Source: Syntrophaceae bacterium (GTDB taxonomy: Bacteria > Desulfobacterota > Syntrophia > Syntrophales > UBA2192). Taken from it: 64,000 nucleotides of DNA. Made by a program: the position numbers and the translations under genes. This document shows, in pieces, positions 45,127-53,855 of the stretch; position 1 is the stretch's first letter, and each line of letters starts with the position of its first letter. The stretch lies in the NCBI GenBank assembly GCA_013177795.1, contig JABLXY010000004.1, positions 296,001 to 360,000 on the forward strand, written 5' to 3'. A model generated the notes under the pieces. That model had not been told where the DNA came from and ran no database searches. It was given only the letters and a program-made list of their open reading frames with translations.

Positions 45127-45511
45127 GGCATTCTCACCTTCTTGGGCATGGCGTCCGGCTGACCGGGTCCCCCGGGCCTGCCGCCCGAACGAAAGAGCAC
45201 AGAGAGCGGCAACGGCTTCCGTAGGATGGCCCCGGGGACGGCCTGGCCGCCGGTCCCCCCTGTTCGAGTGCAGTTGACGATAACAGACCCTCTCGGTTTT
45301 TCAATACGGCGCCAGTATGATTTCGTCCTACGAGAATAGTATGACCTCATCCGCTCACGGACTCGTTTTCCCTCGAACGAAGTGTGTCGCAGGGTTACCG
45401 ATCGGAGTTCGCAACGAGAGGTGCAGAGAATGCCCGGTATTGCGCTCGAGGAGCGAGCCTGTCATTCATGGTGAGAGATACTGCACGAAATGTACCAGAA
45501 ACCGACTGTTT
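45127..45511. other. Intergenic region upstream of the fusion gene
   Basis: About 385 bp lie between two minus-strand genes. The half near 45300-45500 has mixed composition with no long hairpin, no GEMM-like motif and no convincing -24/-12 (GG-N10-GC) site. It presumably holds the fusion gene's promoter, but I cannot pick it out. Short in-frame stretches exist without ribosome sites. Confidence 0.3.
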
Positions 45512-45964
45512 TCACAAGGATGGATTGGGCTGCCCCTCTTCGGACAACTTCACGGCCCGGCCGGCAAGCCTGACGGTGCCGGCTTGCCAGCGGAGATTTC
45601 CCGCCGCATCCGTCGCGCGCTCGTGACGGACCTCCACGACGGCGTCGGCCCCCAGGGCAAGGGCGCGCTTGAGAAGGAGAATGAGGGCCCTCTTTTCGGC
45701 GACCCCGAGAAAGCCTGCTCCCGCCGAGCCCTCGGCACTGACCGGGCCGAGATCCTCGGCGATTTTACGACCGGGAGCCGTCGCCGACGGGAAGACGGCG
45801 ATCCTCTGCCGGAGGGACTCCAGCTCCGTCGCGATCGCAGCCAGGGCAGCCTGCCGCTCACGGCGCTTTCGAATTTCCCGGATGACCAGGGCGTAGACCA
45901 GCAGGAAGGGGATCGCCACGACGAGTGCCGGTCCGGCGAAACCGAGAATCGCATCGAGACTCAT
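45512..45964 (-). CDS. Membrane-anchored protein with YbjQ-like C-terminal domain
   Basis: This 150-residue protein has one N-terminal transmembrane helix (about 8-27), a Lys/Arg-rich then coiled-coil-like segment (30-53) and a C-terminal domain that reads like a YbjQ/heavy-metal-binding fold: LKRALALGADAVVEVRHERA, then AGTVRLAGRAVKL, the pattern of a GAD turn and a final GxAV strand. The resemblance is by eye. It starts 26 nt after the S1-domain gene stop and is probably co-transcribed. Function unknown. Confidence 0.6.
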   Translation of the reverse strand: MSLDAILGFAGPALVVAIPFLLVYALVIREIRKRRERQAALAAIATELESLRQRIAVFPSATAPGRKIAEDLGPVSAEGSAGAGFLGVAEKRALILLLKRALALGADAVVEVRHERATDAAGNLRWQAGTVRLAGRAVKLSEEGQPNPSL

Positions 45965-45990
45965 GGTCAAGGCCCCCCTTCGGCCGGGGA

Positions 45991-47166
45991 TCAGCTTTCC
46001 GTGCCGTTCTTCTTCCCCTTCGAGTCCTTTCGGTTCATCATGTCGCCAAGGGAGCCGAACCCCTTGGTTCCCTTTTGCTGCAGGAAGGGGCGGTAGGAGT
46101 CTTCCTGCTCCTCCTCGGGCAACACCGGCGCAAGCGACAGCCGCCGTTTTGCCCGGTCGGAGGATTCCACCACGACCTCGATCGTGTCCCCCTGGACGAG
46201 GACCTCCCGCGGATGGCGGATCTTCTTGCCCCGCGACAGGCGGGAGATGGGGATCAGCCCGTCCACACCGGGCTCGAGGGTGATGAAGGCCCCGAAGTCC
46301 GCGAGCCTCGCAACGGTCCCCTGGTGGCGGGAGCCTTGCGGATAGCGGGTCTCCACGTTTTCCCACGGGTCCGGCAGGGTTCCCTTGACGCTCAGGGTGA
46401 TGCGGTCTTTCGCCCAGTCGATGTTGAGGATGACCGCCTCGATGGACTGGCCGACGGTGAAGCGGTCACGGATATCTTCCACGCGGCCCCAGCCGACCTC
46501 GGATATGGGCAACAGGGCCTCGATGCCGCCGATGTCGACAAAGGCGCCGAAGTCCCTCAGGGACTTCACGGTGCCCGTGACCATCATCCCCTCGCGGAGC
46601 GTTCCCCTGACGGCGTCCTTTCTCTTGCGCTCTTCCTCTTCGAGGATCCTGCGCCTCGAGAGGATGAGCCGCCGCCCCCTTTCGCCGTACTCGATGATGA
46701 TGAACGGCAGGCGCTGCCCGATGAGGGCCGCCGCCGTCTCCCCGCGGGGGATGCCCGCCTGTGAAAAGGGGCAGAACGCCCGGTAGGTTCCCGCGATGCG
46801 GACCTCGAGCCCGCCCTTGACCTCCTTCTCCACGATGCCCTCGACGGGGATTGCATTCCGCCAGGCCTCTTCGAGGAACTGACGGGCGGCATCCCCCGAA
46901 ACCCTCGTCGTGAAGACCCTCTCGCCCTGCCTCGACGTGAGGTAGTAGACCTTGACGGTATCGCCTTCCTTGACCGTCAGCTGCCCTTCCCTGTCGAGAA
47001 ATTCGTTGCGCTCGACGATCCCCTCGGTCTTGCCGCCGAGGTCGATGAAAACCCAGTCCGACGTGATCTTGGCGATCACCGCTTCCACGCTCTGCCCCTG
47101 TTTGAGCCGGAGCGGCTTGCGCTCGGAGGCCTCCAGGAGTTCAGCGAAACTCTTTTCCTCTTCCAT
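45991..47166 (-). CDS. S1-domain RNA-binding protein (ribosomal S1-like, four repeats)
   Basis: This 391-residue protein has four S1 OB-fold repeats at about 22-90, 105-175, 190-258 and 278-346. The third and fourth carry the classic GTVKSLRDFGAFVDIGG and GTVARLADFGAFITLEPG signatures and SVKG or SLAP ends. Ribosomal S1 of Proteobacteria has six repeats and about 550 residues; this shorter version lacks the ribosome-binding N-terminal pair and is more like the S1-related accessory proteins. It likely binds mRNA or structured RNA. The Lys-rich C-terminus may add RNA affinity. ATG 47166 lacks a strong ribosome site. Confidence 0.85.
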   Translation of the reverse strand: MEEEKSFAELLEASERKPLRLKQGQSVEAVIAKITSDWVFIDLGGKTEGIVERNEFLDREGQLTVKEGDTVKVYYLTSRQGERVFTTRVSGDAARQFLEEAWRNAIPVEGIVEKEVKGGLEVRIAGTYRAFCPFSQAGIPRGETAAALIGQRLPFIIIEYGERGRRLILSRRRILEEEERKRKDAVRGTLREGMMVTGTVKSLRDFGAFVDIGGIEALLPISEVGWGRVEDIRDRFTVGQSIEAVILNIDWAKDRITLSVKGTLPDPWENVETRYPQGSRHQGTVARLADFGAFITLEPGVDGLIPISRLSRGKKIRHPREVLVQGDTIEVVVESSDRAKRRLSLAPVLPEEEQEDSYRPFLQQKGTKGFGSLGDMMNRKDSKGKKNGTES

Positions 47167-47421
47167 GGTCTTGTTTCCGTCCAGTCGTTATTTTCCGCCC
47201 CCCCCCGCCTTGCCGCAGGGGCTGGCGTCCGTGCAGGGGTCTACGTATAGTCTGACTCGCCCCATTTGTCAAACGTTCACTGCGAAGCCCGGATCCCCTG
47301 GAAATTCAGCTTGAACAGGCGACGGATTAAGGTTAAGGATGGTTCGGGCCGATTACACGGGAAGGCCCCTCCCGGTGCGTCCGGCGGACACGGCCCGAAG
47401 AAGAAAGAAGGAGACATCTGC

Positions 47422-47898
47422 ATGAGACAACCCCTCCGTCACTTGATGCCTTTATGCGCAGCCATATTATTGTTCGTGGCGCTGGCCGCCGGCCTGTCCG
47501 GCGCCGCGACACTTTACCGCTGGGTTGACGACAAGGGGGTGGTTCATGTCTCCGAGAACCCGCCCGAGGGAAAGGTGAACGTTGCCCAGGCCGTCGTCGG
47601 GGAGGATCCTGCGAAAGAGCCGGCGGCCGGGCCTTCCACGGAAAAAAGAGAATTCCGGGTGCGTCCCGGCGAGGTCACCATCTACACGACGCCCACCTGC
47701 CCGTGGTGCCACAGGGCGAAGGCGTGGTTCCGGGACAAGAGAATCCGCTATCGAGAAATCGACGTCACCACCGATCGCCAGGGACTTGACGAGATGGTGA
47801 AAATCTCCGGCCAGACCGGGGTGCCCGTGATCGTCGTCGGCGACGAGGTGATCGTCGGGTTCAACCAGAACCGGCTCAAGGAAATCTTCAGGGAATGA
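47422..47898 (+). CDS. Exported glutaredoxin-family protein with DUF4124 domain
   Basis: From ATG 47422 (AAGAAGGAG upstream) the protein is 158 residues. It has a signal peptide (hydrophobic core at about 12-26), a DUF4124-type segment LYRWVDDKGVVHVSENPPEG, then a glutaredoxin-like domain with the active site CPWC (TPTCPWCHRAKAW), a GVPVIVVGDEVIVGF cis-Pro loop, and a C-terminal NRLKEIF helix. It should be a periplasmic thiol-disulfide oxidoreductase. Such proteins often reduce or scramble disulfides of cytochromes or envelope proteins. It ends with an intrinsic terminator. Confidence 0.88.
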   Translation: MRQPLRHLMPLCAAILLFVALAAGLSGAATLYRWVDDKGVVHVSENPPEGKVNVAQAVVGEDPAKEPAAGPSTEKREFRVRPGEVTIYTTPTCPWCHRAKAWFRDKRIRYREIDVTTDRQGLDEMVKISGQTGVPVIVVGDEVIVGFNQNRLKEIFRE

Positions 47899-47932
47899 GG
47901 GGGAAGATTCCCTGCATCGATCACCCCCCTGC

Positions 47933-47967
47933 AGCCGGAAGGGCCAAAGGCCCTTCCGGCTGTTTTT
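47933..47967 (+). terminator. Intrinsic terminator after the glutaredoxin-like gene
   Basis: A 13-bp perfect stem (AGCCGGAAGGGCC / GGCCCTTCCGGCT, loop AAA) is followed by GTTTTTC. Confidence 0.92.
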
Positions 47968-48211
47968 CGTTGACTTGCCCGATGCGCCGCGTTTAAAATT
48001 AAGCATACCGGTTTTACGACTACCGCATTCTCCGCTTCCGACTCGCGTTCTCCATCGGGCGCTCCATTCCCGGCATTCTCCATTTGCTCGTCCGCGTCGC
48101 ATCAGGTCAACGCTCCAGCAAACCGATCCCCGCCACCGGGCAACAGAATCCAGACAGCCGTCACCGCCGCGAGCCCGCAACGGGGAAAAGTCCACAACGG
48201 GAGGTGGTCAT

Positions 48212-48478
48212 ATGCTGTTCATGATGATTTGCACCTGGGATCCGCAAGACGAACGGGAGGTCAGGACCAAACGGGCAAACTGGGAGTGGCCGAAGGAGGT
48301 GCGGGTGATCTCGGAGTTCTATGATCTCCAGGGATGCCGGACCATCTACGTGGTCGACTGCGACGCCGCCGGGCTCATCGCCTGCCGTGCAGCCTGGATC
48401 AATCTGCTGATGTTCGAGATCTTCCCCGTGTGGCCCCTCGGGGCGACCAAGGAGCTGGTGAAGAAACAGGGGGCGTAG
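48212..48478 (+). CDS. DUF3303-like small conserved protein
   Basis: This 88-residue protein begins MLFMMICTW with a beta-strand, followed by a helix, and ends with the INLLMFEIFPVW motif seen in the DUF3303 family of ferredoxin-like-fold proteins. GGAGGTG precedes the ATG. DUF3303 proteins are uncharacterised; the fold suggests a small dimeric barrel, but no catalytic residue is visible. The next small gene lies 36 nt on and may be in the same operon. Confidence 0.7.
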   Translation: MLFMMICTWDPQDEREVRTKRANWEWPKEVRVISEFYDLQGCRTIYVVDCDAAGLIACRAAWINLLMFEIFPVWPLGATKELVKKQGA

Positions 48479-48514
48479 AGACGCAGACGCCCGCCTTGAA
48501 AGGAGGTACGGACT

Positions 48515-48697
48515 ATGGGAAATCTGGAACTGACGACTGATGAGGAAAAGGAGCTTCTGTCCTTCATCGAGAGATACTATCACGACCTTCGCGTCGAGAT
48601 CGCAAACACCGACGACCGGGAGTTCCGCCGCAGCCTGAAGCACAAGGAGGCCGTCATTCGGACTATCCTGGACCGCATGAAGGCCAAGACCCTCTGA
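48515..48697 (+). CDS. Conserved small helical protein (60 aa)
   Basis: This 60-residue protein has an excellent ribosome site (AAAGGAGG). Its sequence, LTTDEEKELLSFIERYYHDLRVEIANTD, is helical with a second helix KEAVIRTILDRM. I recall similar short proteins in deltaproteobacteria with the LRxEIxxTDxxEFR pattern, but no function is known. A strong intrinsic terminator follows at 48714. Confidence 0.75.
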   Translation: MGNLELTTDEEKELLSFIERYYHDLRVEIANTDDREFRRSLKHKEAVIRTILDRMKAKTL

Positions 48698-48713
48698 GCG
48701 TCTCTGTCCAGCG

Positions 48714-48743
48714 AAAAAACCCCGTTTCTCAACGGGGTTTTTT
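48714..48743 (+). terminator. Strong intrinsic terminator
   Basis: AAAAAACCCCGTT, loop TCTC, then AACGGGGTTTTTT: a 13-bp perfect dyad with T6, 16 nt after the small gene stop. The palindrome would terminate both strands. Confidence 0.95.
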
Positions 48744-49133
48744 AGCAGGGGGGGAGGGAGACGACCCGTTGCGGGTCGCCTCCCTGGAGGAGATCGTTGA
48801 TTTCTTGTTTCCTTTTTTCGCCTTTTTCGGTTTCCTATTTCACTCGCGCTGTCAAGCGAGTTGCTCTTGTAATTTGCACCTACTGTGCCATCATCCGAAA
48901 TGTGTACAACATCATGAAATTGTGCGACTTTTAATTTATCGACGCCCGCCTTGCCGGCAATAAATGTCGAATCCAAAAGGGGCCGTGAGAGAAAGATCGC
49001 CCTTCTCGCCCGCTGATTTTAAGGAAATAACCCATTATCGACAAAAATGACGAAGCCGGACAAGGCTACACAAAGGACGGAAACCGGCGCCCCCGTCGTT
49101 GACAGATCCCTGTCTTGCGCACTAAGATGACAT
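48744..49133. other. Intergenic region before archease, partly AT-rich
   Basis: The region holds a 12-bp hairpin GGGAGACGACCC/GGGTCGCCTCCC (48756-48784, one mismatch) and a second ACTCGC/GCGAGT stem (48842-48861). An A+T-rich stretch at about 48860-48965 follows, unlike the surrounding DNA. On the minus strand TGGCACAGTAGGTGCA (about 48876-48891) resembles a sigma54 -24/-12 site, but no gene lies downstream of it. No gene was found here. Confidence 0.4.
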
Positions 49134-49544
49134 ATGTACAAAACCTTTGATCACACGGCCGATCTCGGCCTCATCGTGGCGGGGAAAAGCAGGGAGGATC
49201 TCTACGCAAACGCCGCGTTTGCCGTGTTTGACATCATCACGGACCTCGGGCTCGTCGAAGCACGCGAGACCCGGCGCATTCTTGTCGAGGGGGACGGCCC
49301 CGAGGACCTGCTGATCAACTATCTCCGTGAAATCCTTTACCTCTACAACGGCGAACGCTGGCTCCTGAAGGAGATCCGCGTGAACCGGGTGGATGACCAT
49401 GTGCTCGAGGCCGAGGCCCGCGGGGAGCCCCTCGACGGGCGCAAGCATGAAATCCGAAAGGAAATCAAGGCGGTAACCTATCACCAGGCCCAGGTTCGGC
49501 AGACGACAGGGGGCTGGGAGGCAAGGGTGATCTTCGATGTCTGA
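49134..49544 (+). CDS. Archease (RtcB cofactor protein)
   Basis: This 136-residue archease-family protein begins YKTFDHTADLGL, the family signature, with Asp and His positions that bind metal, and has the LLINYLREILYL helix. Archease activates the RNA ligase RtcB by promoting its guanylylation and multiple turnover. The gene overlaps rtcB by 8 nt, so the pair is translationally coupled, which supports the assignment. The start ATG lies directly at 49134 with no strong ribosome site. Confidence 0.92.
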   Translation: MYKTFDHTADLGLIVAGKSREDLYANAAFAVFDIITDLGLVEARETRRILVEGDGPEDLLINYLREILYLYNGERWLLKEIRVNRVDDHVLEAEARGEPLDGRKHEIRKEIKAVTYHQAQVRQTTGGWEARVIFDV

Positions 49545-50979
49545 TGTGAAGCTGCGCCGTCTCGACGAATTCCGGTGGGAAGTTCCGCAGGAGGGCGCCA
49601 TGCGCGTCCCGGGGATCATCTACGCCAGCGACAGGCTCATGAAGGCCATGGGGCAGGACGAAAGCCCGAAGCAGGTGGCCAACGTGGCCCAGCTGCCGGG
49701 GATCGTGAAGCACTCGCTTGCCATGCCGGACATGCACTGGGGCTACGGCTTCCCCATCGGGGGGGTGGCCGCGTTCGATCTCGAGGGCGGCGTCATCTCT
49801 CCCGGGGGCGTGGGGTACGACATCAACTGCGGCTGCCGGCTGATGATGACAAACCTTCGCGCCGAGGAGATCCGCCCGCAGATCGCAAAGATCGTCACGG
49901 CCCTCTTCCATCACGTCCCCTCCGGCGTGGGCTCGAAGGGGGCCCTGAAGCTGCCCCGCAGCGAGGAAAAGAACGTCCTCGTCGAGGGGGCCCGCTGGGC
50001 CGTGAAAAACGGCTACGGATCCCCCGGCGACCTGGAATCCATCGAGGACGGGGGCTGCCTGGCCGGCGCCGATCCCGAGTGCGTAAGCGACCGGGCCCTC
50101 GAGCGGGGCAAGGACCAGGTGGGGACCCTGGGTTCGGGGAACCATTTTCTCGAGGTGGAGATCGTCGAAGAGATCTTCGACAGGGATGTGGCCGCCGCCC
50201 TCGGGATCGAAGAGGGCCGGGTGGCCGTGATGATCCACAGCGGCTCCCGCGGCCTCGGGCACCAGGTGTGCGACGACTACCTGGCGAGGCTGGTGAAGCA
50301 TGTCGACAAGATCGGCATCAGCCTGCCCGACCGGCAGCTGGCCTGCGCCTACATCCAGTCCCCGGAGGGCCGGCAATACCTTTCGGCCATGGCATGCGCG
50401 GCCAATTACGCCTGGGCCAACCGGCAGATGCTCATGCACTGGACGGGCGAGGCCCTCGAGCGCGCCCTGGGGATGAGCCCGCGCGACCTCGGCATGCGGC
50501 TCGTCTACGATGTCTGCCACAACATCGCCAAGATCGAGGAGCACGTCGTCGACGGGAAGAAGGTCAGGCTGTGTGTCCACCGCAAGGGGGCGACACGCGC
50601 CTTCCCGCCGGGGCACCCGGCTCTCGCGTCGAAATTCCAAAAAACGGGCCAGCCCGTTCTGATCCCCGGCGACATGGGCACGGGCTCCTACGTGCTCGTG
50701 GGCACCGAGAGGGCCATGGGGGAAACCTTCGGCAGCACCTGCCACGGGGCGGGACGCGTGCTGAGCCGCGCGGCGGCCATCAAGGCAAGCAAGGGCCGGG
50801 CGATCCGCCGGGAGATGGAGGACCGCGGCGTCCTCGTCATGGCCGCCGCCAAGGGCACCCTGGCCGAGGAGATCCCCGAGGCCTACAAGGACATCGACGA
50901 GGTCATCAACGTCGTCCACGGCGCCGGGCTTTCGAGGAAGGTTGCCCGGCTCAGGGCGATCGGCTGCATCAAGGGATGA
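49537..50979 (+). CDS. rtcB: tRNA-splicing/repair RNA ligase RtcB
   Basis: RtcB joins RNA 2',3'-cyclic phosphate or 3'-phosphate ends to 5'-OH ends using GTP and Mn. It is 480 residues with MPDMHWGYGFPIGGVAAF, the metal ligands Asp95 and Cys98 (DINCGC), LGSGNHFLEV, SGSRGLGHQV-type residues, and the guanylylated His403 in TCHGAGR. The length matches the archaeal/bacterial family. With archease overlapping, the pair works as a ligase and its activator. In bacteria it serves RNA repair, and the substrate here is not known; no rtcA is seen nearby. Confidence 0.95.
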   Translation: MSDVKLRRLDEFRWEVPQEGAMRVPGIIYASDRLMKAMGQDESPKQVANVAQLPGIVKHSLAMPDMHWGYGFPIGGVAAFDLEGGVISPGGVGYDINCGCRLMMTNLRAEEIRPQIAKIVTALFHHVPSGVGSKGALKLPRSEEKNVLVEGARWAVKNGYGSPGDLESIEDGGCLAGADPECVSDRALERGKDQVGTLGSGNHFLEVEIVEEIFDRDVAAALGIEEGRVAVMIHSGSRGLGHQVCDDYLARLVKHVDKIGISLPDRQLACAYIQSPEGRQYLSAMACAANYAWANRQMLMHWTGEALERALGMSPRDLGMRLVYDVCHNIAKIEEHVVDGKKVRLCVHRKGATRAFPPGHPALASKFQKTGQPVLIPGDMGTGSYVLVGTERAMGETFGSTCHGAGRVLSRAAAIKASKGRAIRREMEDRGVLVMAAAKGTLAEEIPEAYKDIDEVINVVHGAGLSRKVARLRAIGCIKG

Positions 50980-51126
50980 AGGCCTGCTGCTTTGCCTTCC
51001 GTTTTACACGATCGGATATCCCATTCAACAGGGTCCCTGCTTTCGGCGACGGAGATCGTGCGGGTAAGTCCCCGCGCTCTTCGGCCGCGAGGACCGTCGT
51101 ACAGGACCCCCCCGTGGGCGGCGCCC

Positions 51127-52062
51127 TCAGCGAGCAGGGTCTGCCGGATTTCCTCGGAGGCGCCCCTCATCGGGCTCACGCACCCCGCGGCTTGCGTACT
51201 GCTGCACGATGACCCCTGCGACGATGAGGACGAGCCCGACCACCGTGGAGGGCAGGATCTCCTCGCCGACGATGAAATGGATGAGGAAGAGGGACAGGAA
51301 GGGCGCGGCGTAGACGAGGTTGCTCACCTGCACCGTCGTGCGCGATAGCTGCAGGGCCTTGAGCCAGCTGACGAAGGTGATCCCCATTTCGAACAGGCCG
51401 ATCCAGAGAACCCCCAGGAGGCCCGCCGGCGGCGGGATCCGGAGATCCCCGAAGAGAAGCACCGCAACGAGGGTGAAGACCGAACCGAAGACGAAGTTGA
51501 GGAAGAGCTTGACGACCTCGTCGCGCCTGTCCTTCACGTTGTAGATCCAGAACAGCGCCCAGATGACCGAGCTGCCGAGCGCGAGGAGCGCACCCGGGAG
51601 GTTCGTGAACCGGAAGGACAACACGTCGCCGCGGGTGGAGATGACGAAGACGCCCGAGAAGCTGACGACGATGGCAAGTACGCTTGCCCACCGGATGGGC
51701 TGCTTCAGGATCGCCATGGAGAGCAGCACCAGCATGATGGGCCAGGTCCAGTTCAGGGGCTGAGCCTCCTGGGCGGGCAGCAGCGAGTAGGCCTTGAAGA
51801 GGATCACGTAGTAGAGGAAGGGGTTGAGAAACCCCAGGGCCGCCGATCGGGCCACGTCCTGCGCCGGGGAGTTCACGATGACGGCCAGCTTGCCCTGGAC
51901 GACGACGATGACAAAGAGGGCTGCAAGCGACACGACGGACGCCCCCAGGAGCATCTCGAGAAAGCCCAGGTGCCCGAGCGTCAGCTTGAAGGCCGAGGCC
52001 ACGGTCGACCAGAGCAGCACCGTCGCCGCGGCGTAGAGATAGGCCTTCGTCTGTCGCTCCAT
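51127..52062 (-). CDS. DMT-superfamily (EamA) transporter
   Basis: This 311-residue inner-membrane protein has about ten hydrophobic helices in two five-helix halves, the EamA plan (first half around VLLWSTVASAFK, with MLGASVVSLAALFVIVVV following). A 2-helix-per-repeat pattern is clear in GLLGVLWIGLFEMGITFVSWLKAL and QVSNLVYAAPFLSLFLIHFIVG. It should export metabolites such as amino acids or drugs; the substrate is not readable. The C-terminal 30 residues are polar. ATG 52062 is preceded by GAGGACATCGCCG. Confidence 0.9.
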   Translation of the reverse strand: MERQTKAYLYAAATVLLWSTVASAFKLTLGHLGFLEMLLGASVVSLAALFVIVVVQGKLAVIVNSPAQDVARSAALGFLNPFLYYVILFKAYSLLPAQEAQPLNWTWPIMLVLLSMAILKQPIRWASVLAIVVSFSGVFVISTRGDVLSFRFTNLPGALLALGSSVIWALFWIYNVKDRRDEVVKLFLNFVFGSVFTLVAVLLFGDLRIPPPAGLLGVLWIGLFEMGITFVSWLKALQLSRTTVQVSNLVYAAPFLSLFLIHFIVGEEILPSTVVGLVLIVAGVIVQQYASRGVREPDEGRLRGNPADPAR

Positions 52063-52246
52063 CGGCGATGTCCTCGCTGCACGACGTCCCCCTTCGGCAA
52101 CGGGGGATGCAGGGGGATGGTCTTCGTCCTGCTAATCACAGAACGGACCCTGACGCAACGGGAATGTGGAGAATGGCCTTGTTTTCGCGGCCCCTATCGG
52201 CTATAGACAGGTCGACCCCGTGATGCCGCCGGGAGAAGGAGATGCC

Positions 52247-52912
52247 ATGAAGCTTGCCGAGAACCTCTACGTCTACGAGTGGACGAACTACTTCGAGAAC
52301 AACTGCAACAGCTTCTTCATCGGGGGCGCCGTCGGGGCGCTCGTCGACCCGGGGCTGGGCAAGCACCTGCCGGACCTGCTGACGCGGATGGCCAAGGACG
52401 GCATCAGGAAGGAAGACATTCGATACGTCATCAACACCCACTCGCACCCTGACCACTACGAGGCCTCGGCGCTCTTCGACAGCTCCGCGGTCAAGATCGC
52501 CCTGTCGGAGATCGAGATGGAGTTCATGAAGGGCCCGGGGGCCTATCTCTATAAGCTCTTCGGTCTGAAGGCCCCCGTCGTAAATGTGAACCTGCCCCTG
52601 AAGGCGGGCGAGGTGAACCTCAACGGGGAACCCTTCCAGGTCTCCATCGTGCCCGGGCACTCGCCGGGCTCCATCGCCCTGTACTGGCCTGCGACGAAGG
52701 CCCTTTTCCCCGGGGACGTGATCTTTCAAATGAATGTGGGCCGGTCTGATTTTCCCGGCGGCGACAGCAAGCTCCTCAAGGAGAGCATCAGGAGCCTCTC
52801 GAAGCTGGACGTCGAATACCTGCTGCCCGGCCACATGGGCATGGTGACGGGGAAGGCGAACGTGAAGAGGAACTTTGAGAAAGTGATCGAGGGGATCTTC
52901 CCGTACCTGTAA
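52247..52912 (+). CDS. MBL-fold metallo-hydrolase (paralogue of the 21018 gene)
   Basis: This 221-residue MBL-fold hydrolase has the metal motif THSHPDHYE, a VPGHSPGSIALYWPA segment with a second-sphere His and the C-terminal LPGHMGMVT. It shares the FENNCNSFFIGG start and the overall layout with the protein at 21018-21659, so they are paralogues. A GGGAGAAGGAG ribosome site fixes ATG 52247; a longer frame to 52166 is rejected. The substrate is unknown; the absence of a rhodanese or flavodoxin domain gives no further hint. Confidence 0.88.
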   Translation: MKLAENLYVYEWTNYFENNCNSFFIGGAVGALVDPGLGKHLPDLLTRMAKDGIRKEDIRYVINTHSHPDHYEASALFDSSAVKIALSEIEMEFMKGPGAYLYKLFGLKAPVVNVNLPLKAGEVNLNGEPFQVSIVPGHSPGSIALYWPATKALFPGDVIFQMNVGRSDFPGGDSKLLKESIRSLSKLDVEYLLPGHMGMVTGKANVKRNFEKVIEGIFPYL

Positions 52913-52950
52913 GGACCCGCCGCAAGCCTCAAGGCCCAGAGAAAAGAAAA

Positions 52951-52992
52951 CCCCTCACTTTCCTCCTTGTGCAAAGGGGGAGGAAAGGGGGA
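52951..52992. repeat. Intergenic inverted repeat (C-rich/G-rich)
   Basis: CTTTCCTCC (52958-52966) and GGAGGAAAG (52979-52987) form a perfect 9-bp stem, extended by CCCCTCA on the left and GGGG on the right. It lies between a plus-strand gene and convergent minus-strand genes. It could be a REP-like or terminator element; no T-tract follows. Confidence 0.45.
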
Positions 52993-53053
52993 TTTCGATC
53001 TTCTTGCCTACATTCCTGATTCCCGAAGCTCGGCATCCGCCGTGTTGTGCCGG

Positions 53054-53470
53054 CTACTGCCACCCGATGGGCTCGTAGCCCTTTTCCCTGAGGCAGCGGT
53101 TCACGAAGTTCTTGAAAACCGGGCTCGGCTCGGCCGCCTTGAACAGCCCGTGCGTGGCGCCCCCGGCAGCGCCTCCAGCGGCCCCTGCCGCGAGGCCCCT
53201 GCCGAAGTTGCCCGTCACGGCACCCACGGCCGCCCCCGTCGCCGCCCCGATGGCGCCGCCCCTGACGGCCCCCTCGGCCACTTTGGAATCCTGGTTTCTC
53301 CTCACGTGGGCCTCGGCCATCTGCATGCAGTCGTCGATATCCCGCTCGGCCTGCGCATTGCCCACCACCCTCAGGTGATTGTTCGGGTAAAGAACGGGCC
53401 GCTGCGAGGCGGCGCACCCGATGAAGGTCAGGCAAAGAAGGGTCAGAACGGGGAACATGATGGTTTTCAC
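53054..53470 (-). CDS. Lipoprotein with glycine-zipper segment
   Basis: This 138-residue exported protein has a signal peptide ending in a lipobox-like IGCAAS, so Cys19 would be lipidated. The mature part has a conserved-looking N-terminal segment, then a glycine-zipper stretch (GAIGAATGAAVGAVTG and GLAAGAAGGAAGGATHG, 73-106) typical of membrane-inserting or pore-like domains, then a polar C-terminus ending CLREKGYEPIGW. The start is GTG 53470 with AAGGAG. Glycine-zipper lipoproteins are common envelope components of Gram-negatives; the function is unknown. Confidence 0.8.
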   Translation of the reverse strand: MKTIMFPVLTLLCLTFIGCAASQRPVLYPNNHLRVVGNAQAERDIDDCMQMAEAHVRRNQDSKVAEGAVRGGAIGAATGAAVGAVTGNFGRGLAAGAAGGAAGGATHGLFKAAEPSPVFKNFVNRCLREKGYEPIGWQ

Positions 53471-53473
53471 GCT

Positions 53474-53848
53474 TCACTCCTTTTCGATTCGGATGCTCGA
53501 GGCCCCCTTGGCTTTTTTCAGCAATGGGGCATCAGAGGTGATCCGGCCGACGAGGTTCACCTCGCTTGCCGGGACCGGGTCCGCCCCCGTGCTCATGGGC
53601 GTGCGCCCGAAGAAGATGGCCAGGGCGTGTCCCGGCGGCCAGTAGCCGATGTCACCGACTCTTACCTTCCCCGTGGCCGTTGCGTCAAGGGGAAGCTTCA
53701 CGGGGATCGTGAGGTAGAACTCGTCGCCCCACTCGTTCGGGACCGCCTCGATGGGGAGCGTTGAGGCGATGGCCCTGGCGCATTCCGTGTCGGCAAGCTC
53801 CGCCGGGACAACGACGGGCCCGACGATGATCCTGATCTTCTGCGGCAT
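53474..53848 (-). CDS. Cyclophilin-like fold protein (PF04126/TM1367 type)
   Basis: This 124-residue protein has NEWGDEFYL and the characteristic VRVGDIGYWPPGHALAIFFGRTPMS segment of the cyclophilin-like fold family related to TM1367. Peptidyl-prolyl isomerase activity has not been shown for this family and the active-site Arg/Phe set is not obvious. Its stop is 3 nt from the start of the lipoprotein gene, and its start lies 7 nt after the SIMPL gene stop, so the three form one minus-strand operon. Confidence 0.8.
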   Translation of the reverse strand: MPQKIRIIVGPVVVPAELADTECARAIASTLPIEAVPNEWGDEFYLTIPVKLPLDATATGKVRVGDIGYWPPGHALAIFFGRTPMSTGADPVPASEVNLVGRITSDAPLLKKAKGASSIRIEKE

Positions 53849-53855
53849 GGCTGCC

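Noticed and set aside
45300-45511. sigma54 promoter for the fusion gene (TGGCGCCGTATTG on the minus strand)
   Set aside because: GG at -24 fits but the -12 GC is absent at the required spacing.
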